Assembly (NCBI GenBank): GCA_019925795.1
Contig: CM034300.1
Location: forward strand, 72,333,021 to 72,397,020
Direction of reading: 5' to 3'
From: Dendrobium chrysotoxum
Lineage: Eukaryota > Streptophyta > Magnoliopsida > Asparagales > Orchidaceae
Length of the DNA: 64,000 nt
The first letter of the stretch is position 1, and every line of letters starts with the position of its first letter. This document shows positions 58,811 to 64,000 of this stretch, one piece after another. Both the position numbers and the translations under genes were made by a program. The notes beneath the pieces were generated by a model. The model did no database searches, was not told the origin of the DNA, and was given only the letters and a program-made list of their open reading frames with translations.

Positions 58811-61121
58811 GCCCAGTTTTCCGTAGTTTCCCCTAAATAGGGGAGACGCCGGGAGGCTGCCGAAATTTCGGGTGAACAGAAGTCCATTTGGACCTGACTT
58901 GAACAAAATTTGGACAAACAAAGGACTCGATTCGGAGAATGAACTGAACATAAGATCAAACTCAAATCAAACTCAAAATAAAATTTAATCAAATGATGAT
59001 TGAATGGAATCAGAATTTGGACTCAATTTTGGACTTGAACTTGTGTTTTGAACTCAAAAGGAGGAATGAACCTAAACTCATCTTGAACTTGATTGAAGAA
59101 AATTGGGACTAAATTTGATTGAATTCAAAGAACTAATTCAAACTTAATTCAAATTTGATCAAATGAACTTGAATTGAACAAGATCATTTGAGACTTATGA
59201 ACTTGGTTTGAACCAAGTGACAGGGACCTGAATAACAAGAAGTTTGAACTTGCATTTGATTTGAAAGCTAAGTGATATGAGCAAAGATTTGAGCAAAAGC
59301 AAAGACTTGCAATCACTATCTACTTACAAATAGTGATGACTTGTAAGCAACATAATTAGACCTCTGTCTATGATGTCTTTAATTGATAACAAATAAATGA
59401 TACATGCAACAAGTGTTCAAATTGAAATACGACCTTCCCACAAGCAATACAAGTCAACGTACAAGCATATGCAGAAGCATGTAACAAATGCTAGGATATC
59501 CCTACAGTCTGCAATAGTTTTGTGATGAATGCATATGAACAATATGCAACAAATATGAGAACTTCTCTACCTCGATAGTTTGCAAACACCACTAAGGAGA
59601 AATCTTTAACGAGTGCTTTAATTCATTAAAAAATATCAAGCTCAAATTGATGTGTGGCTTTCTCACAGTCAACATGTGAGCAAACATGGACATATGATGA
59701 ATGCAATGGTAGCTTTATAATCATTGTCATTATGCAAGCGAGCAAGTAGAAGATAACATCTCAATGCATGTGAAGATGATTTGGAATATTCAACCAAGTT
59801 AAACTTCTTGCAAGCAAACACAATGCAAAGTGAATGCAAGGACTGGTGCTAAAAGGATTTGTTTGATTGAACAGATTTGCAAAAATAAGTGAGCATGAAT
59901 AAATGTGATGGCATCCCTATCACCAACAATAATTCAACTCCAAGAAGATACATCAAAGGAAAAGGCCAAATGCAAATCAACATGCAAGAATCCCCAGTAT
60001 ACATTCAATGAGTTTGGAGTGCATGAAGTATATAAACGACCAGTGAGATAGGAGTCGACACGGCTCGAACCTTTAAATAAATATGCGGTCACGAGATCGA
60101 CCGGGATATTTATTTTATAGTTCATATTAGGCCTTCAAGGCCTATAATCAAGAAAATTCACTAACAAAAGTCCAAAGCCTACGAAACCCGATCCTCTATC
60201 GACCAGTGGATAGAGTCGGCAGGGTCTAATCAATAAAATATAAGTGATCTCGTGCACCCCGATGATGGCCGTGTTGACCGTTAATCTCAACCGGAGGGGT
60301 TCACAAATACTTTCAAATGCCGCCCAAATTCTCACAAAATCTAAAAATCCAAAATATTTAAAAATTGAAACTCATCCATCAAATCACTTAAAGCAAAATC
60401 CATCCACTCTCCGCAACAGTTTGCTGAGATGGACAAATCTGAAAACTACTTCAGCTCACAAAGAGCTAATGCCTGGTCGAAAATATCACTAGGGTCCATT
60501 CTCAAATAATCTCCTGCCAGCAAGGACGTGGTACGAGTCCTCTAACTGGCAGTTTTGCCGCCAAATGGCACTGCAGGATAAACGGTTATGACTCGGGACC
60601 CTCTGAACCAGGTGGTCGCCGCCAAATGACACCATTATATTATAGTTATGGCCAGAGCCCGTATGCTCCCCAATAGTATCAAATCCTTGAGATATGAATC
60701 AATAGGATATGATCGATAGGGCACAAAGCTCTCTGTTAGCTAAGGTGGATTCAAATTTGTTCCCTTAGACAAACATCTCCCCCAGGTCTACAAGGTACCC
60801 TTGGACGAAGCAACCCATGGCTGCCGACAAGGATCCTTCTGTCAGGTTGGGTCGACTACCTCCTCTGACTAAGTAGACCAGGGATCATGATGGCCCGGGA
60901 CGATGGAACCATGGGATCTTGATCGGGTCCATCATCCATTCCCCTACCATCCACTTTAAGTGCAAGATGGTAAAATTTCCAATTTTAAATATCAACCTTC
61001 CAAACTCTCCAGTTTCCAAACCCATGCTGATACTATATGCCAGACGCACATATCTCTACGTATCTGATTGACGACTAGCCTTAATCGAAAGTTCTCTCTC
61101 ATGATCGAGAGGGGTAATTAA

Positions 61122-61143
61122 CTATAGGGGCTTGCGCCTATAG
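61122..61143 (+). other. Conserved LTR hairpin, copy 3
   Basis: CTATAGG, loop GGCTTGCG, CCTATAG, 175 bp before the LTR 3' end. It is identical, on the LTR sense strand, to copy 1. Confidence 0.8.
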
Positions 61144-61324
61144 GAAACAAGAACTCAGATCATAAACTCCTCGCAAAATGAGGGCGAAATCTATAGATAG
61201 TGTCTTATATACAAACCCATCTGTCTTCCAAAATTTACCCCGGAACTTAATCCGTTAAAACTCTCCCCGAAGAAAGCAACAGCGGGCTGAGGCCGGGGCC
61301 GAATTTTCGGAGCCCACAGATTTC

Positions 61325-61342
61325 TGGCGACTCCTTTGGGGA
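61325..61342 (+). other. Primer-binding site of the plus-strand Tat/Ogre-like element
   Basis: TGGCGACTCCTTTGGGGA, six bases after the LTR end. TGGCGACTCC followed by a TGGGGA-like word is the primer-binding-site form I recall for Tat/Ogre elements (arginine tRNA). It identifies the element as having its 5' LTR to the left and + orientation. Confidence 0.75.
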
Positions 61343-61652
61343 TTGGTTTCTCTTTCCATCTTTGGCTAGTCATCTCAGTGCCATAGTAGCAGCTATTTTC
61401 AACCCAGATTCAAAATTCTGAATTTTCTAAAATGATCGTTTAAAGAATTTAAATTCTGAATCTTTCAAAGTGATCGTTCAAACAAATTTATTAAGATAAC
61501 GTATTTAGCGGGATTTCTTAATTATTTTATTTGCTTGCTAACGTTATCTATTTTGTTTTGTCTTTCTAATTCTGTGCAAGTCTTTGCATTTTTGAAAGTG
61601 TGGGGTGATGTATCAGATTTTGATCATTAACCCTTATCTTTCATTTATGCAG

Positions 61653-63676
61653 ATGGATCTACAGAATACACCGATGATTGTCCAGCAGGGACGCGGAGCC
61701 AGCATTCAACTGGCAAACACTGTAATCAATACTGGAAGGTCTGGAGCTACCATCCAGTTTGGTAGCCTGAATTTCCCCGCAGTTGTTGCAAGGGCTGCCG
61801 CTGTTCCTGTGAACAATGTTGAATCTGAGGGCCTGCCAGGAGGCCGCACCCTACTGAAACTGCTACCCGTCGTGTGCATCTTCCGGCACAACGGCTTACT
61901 GCCGAGAACCCTCGTGGGAGGATCTCTGTATTTGAACAGCTGTCACAGCCAGAAACCCCGGCCACCAAGAGGGTTGTAGCCTGAGGAAGGATCTCCGTGG
62001 TGACTGCAAACACCACACCTCTGCCAACAGGGTTATCTGCACCTAGAGAGAGCATTGCTGAAGCCTCCTCATCTGGAGGAAGGCTCACCAGGAGGCAGAG
62101 GAGGAAGAAGAACGCTGAGCTTCGAGCTCAGCAACAATTCTCAACCCATCCCTCCAACCTGCCGGCCCGAGAGCCTGAAGTAACCATTCCCACCCAGAAT
62201 GGGTTCGCAAATCTGAAATGGGTAAAGAGAAACAACTCAACTGGTGAGCTGAAGAAATCATTCTGGGACCGACAGCCTGATGTCCCAGCTCCTCAGAAGA
62301 GAAAAGAACCTAAAACTCTCTCGGCCTGAGTCTACAGGGTCTTGAAGACTGTAAATGAGAGAGGATTGAAAAAGAAAAGATACCAGCGGCCACTGATGGT
62401 CGAAACAAGAACTCCGCCAAGAGAACGTCTGTCTCTTACAATGGAAAGAAAGGGAAGAAAATACACCTCACGCGGTGAGCATCGGGGTGTGACACCTGAA
62501 CCGCGCGTTCAGGGATCCACCGCCGAGAGGTCCCGGTGGAAGGGAAAGCAAATCTGGAGGCCAAGGCCTCGCAGAGAAGAGAAGAATGAAAGAAGAACTG
62601 ATCCAGGTGTGACATCCGGTATAGCTTCCCGGAGATCCGCCCCCGTCAATAAACAGCATCAGAAATGGGTCCAAAAGAAGACCCATGATGATGCCAATGC
62701 CGACGGTAGACACCTTGGAGAATCCTCCAGGGGATCCCGTCGCTCACCAACTCCTCCCAAGGAAGAGATGACCAACTTCGACTGTAGCCCACGAGTTGAA
62801 GAGATCTTTCTGCCTAACCAAGAACCGGAGATCCAGTGGCGCCGCCGCTCGGAGATCCGAGTGCTAGAAGAAGAAGAAGAAGATATGCGAGAAGAAAATA
62901 TTGAAGAATATATGGAAAAAAATCTAGAAGAAGATATGGTAGAAGAAAATTTGGGAGAATATATAGAAGAAAACTTGGAAGATGTAAATAACACCTTAGA
63001 CATAGAAGTGGTCTACATGGTGAGACACATCAATGTCGATGAGGAGGCCTACTATGATGATGGTGAGGACGACGATCGTTGACAACCACCGCCTAGACAA
63101 GTATACCGGCGCCGCTGTAAAGAGGGATCCGCCACTAGCAGAGGTGGCCATTCCCAAGAAGAACGAGAAGAGGCTGAGGAGAATCCCTTTGCTAACGAGA
63201 ATGTCACGCTCGCAGAAATGCAAAGACAAATGAAACGTCAAATGAGGGCCAAGGATAGAGAAATCTCTCAATTGCATGAGAAAATGACAGAGATGATGAC
63301 CCAAATGACGGCAATGATGCAGATTATGCAGAGAAATGCTGCAGTTGGTTCTATGCTCAATCCTCCCCCTGATCCTCCAAACTTTCAAGTACCGCAAGTC
63401 TCAGGAGTACGGGACACTCCTGAAGGTGGTCATGAGGCTCAGAATACCACTTGTCAACCCACTCCGCAGAATATTGCAAGTACCTCCGAGCCTGTGACTG
63501 CTGCGCAGCTTGAAGGGATCATCACCGAGAGGATCAAGGCTATTATAACTATTGATCAGGCAGAAAAATTGGTGGGTAAAGGTCGCCCGTACCCGGCAGA
63601 GTATGATCAGGTGCCATATCCGAAGGGCTATTCTGTGCCAAAATTCAACACTTTTGATGGCATTAAAAATCCTAGA
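61653..63676 (+). pseudogene. Tat/Ogre-like gag region, broken
   Basis: The frame starts at ATG 61653, directly after a splice-acceptor-like TTTATGCAG: MDLQNTPMIVQQGRGAS. It continues in shifted frames at 61997-62329 (a basic RRQRRKKNAELR segment), 62342-63082 (Arg/Lys-rich, then a Glu-rich repeated segment IEEYMEKNLEEDMVEENLGE) and about 63182-63676. The last part has a coiled coil (QMKRQMRAKDREISQLHEKM) and a gag-like motif: PYPKGYSVPKF, then FDGIKNPRQ. Position after the primer site and this motif support a Tat/Ogre-type gag. Stops at 61979, 62329 and 63082 break the frame. Protease and RT are beyond the window or deleted. The coding sequence is interrupted by the RTE insertion. Confidence 0.65.
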
Positions 63677-64000
63677 CAGCAACAACAACACCAACAATAA
63701 CAAGCCTTTGTCCCACTACGTGGGGTCGGCAACATGAATCCTTTTTCTCCATTGTGTCCGGTTCAAAGTCAAATTCTCGTTTAAATCTAATAGAGAAAGA
63801 TCATTTCTAATATTTTCTAACCAAGTCTTTTTAGGTCTACCTCTACCTTTCTTAACATAAGTCAAATCTAATACCTCTACTTTCCTAACTGGGTCATCGG
63901 AAGGCCGCCGTTTTATGTGACCAAACCATCTAAGGCGACTCTCTCTAATCTTATCCTCCACTGGAGCTACTCCAACCTTTTCACGTATATGCTCATTTCG
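63677..64000 (-). mobile_element. RTE-type LINE inserted in the Tat gag, 3' end
   Basis: On the minus strand this is the end of an RTE ORF2: MEDKIRESRLRWFGHIKR, then GRGRPKKTWLENIRNDL, NRTQWRKRIHVADPT, a stop, and a (TTG)n-rich tail ending near 63677. The frame is intact as far as visible, unlike the copy at 3950-4668. The gag frame (NPRQ) breaks exactly at the tail, so the insertion followed the Tat element. The 5' part lies beyond the right end of the window. Confidence 0.85.

Larger units (their letters stand above)
57354..61318 (+). repeat. Tat/Ogre-like 5' LTR, plus strand, 3,965 bp
   Basis: It starts TGTTGACCCCTGTGTAATAC, sharing its first eight bases (TGTTGACC) with the start of the minus-strand solo LTR at 54664, and ends CGGAGCCCACA at 61318, a TG...CA structure directly before a primer-binding site. 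It holds a GC-rich block (57400-57920) with open frames that look non-genic, a 250 bp TTAATTA-rich low-complexity stretch (58080-58340), the five-hairpin array (58449-58810), AT-rich sequence and the conserved hairpin near its 3' end. The distal 1.3 kb is an inverted copy of 46892-48130. Confidence 0.75.

Noticed and set aside
46892..61318. The whole inverted pair as a single foldback or giant palindromic DNA transposon
   Set aside because: The right arm is followed by a primer-binding site and gag, and the ends are LTR-type TG...CA rather than TIRs, so two opposed LTR elements explain it better.
62468..63397. Minus-strand frames over the Tat gag
   Set aside because: Serine-rich antisense of the Glu/Arg-rich gag.

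Overview
The window is nuclear DNA from a flowering plant with a large, repeat-rich genome. It has AT-rich intergenic sequence, spliced genes, plant LINEs (L1 and RTE types), a Ty1/copia relic, several nested Ty3/gypsy families (Tekay/Del-like, Reina-like chromovirus, Tat/Ogre-like) and foldback DNA elements. The ARL5 protein reads like a monocot version to me, but that is judged from memory and the species is not identified. At most three host genes are visible, all on the + strand. Most of the remaining recognisable sequence is transposon-derived.

Layout. 1-5.3 kb: an LTR-like block, a 23-base G run and an RTE-LINE 3' fragment. 5.3-7.65 kb: a three-exon hAT-transposase-derived gene (BED zinc finger, RNase H-like core, dimerisation domain) in which two of the three expected catalytic acidic residues look substituted. 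8.4-9.7 kb: three foldback elements, including a 900 bp non-autonomous hAT element with TIRs and an 8 bp target-site duplication. 12.4-26.1 kb: a LINE ORF1 relic, then a Tekay-like gypsy element (gypsy-A, +) split between protease and reverse transcriptase by a second gypsy element (gypsy-B, -) that carries only gag-protease between two about 1.7 kb LTRs, then a LINE 3' end.

26.2-42.9 kb: an ARL5-type small GTPase gene. Two coding exons (64 + 122 residues) join in phase across a 15.6 kb intron packed with transposon remains: a GC-rich block, a minus-strand L1 relic, a scrambled Reina-type chromovirus with four LTR copies, and a copia RNase H relic. 44.8-45.4 kb: the first exon of a probable plastid-targeted protein that I do not recognise; later exons are not visible.

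46.9-64.0 kb: Tat/Ogre-like LTR sequence in inverted orientation. A minus-strand LTR (46892-57353) is interrupted by a related 6.1 kb solo-LTR-like block (48531-54664) and abuts a plus-strand LTR (57354-61318) that is followed by a primer-binding site and a broken gag. That gag is interrupted near 63677 by an RTE LINE running off the window. These LTRs hold the most interesting unannotated structure: a short hairpin whose stem differs between LTR lineages by compensatory changes while its loop is unchanged, and two arrays of five small hairpins (about 6 bp stems) in opposite orientation.

No rRNA, tRNA or CRISPR features were recognised. All family assignments come from reading motifs, not from searches. 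LTR and LINE boundaries are approximate unless a terminal motif is named.
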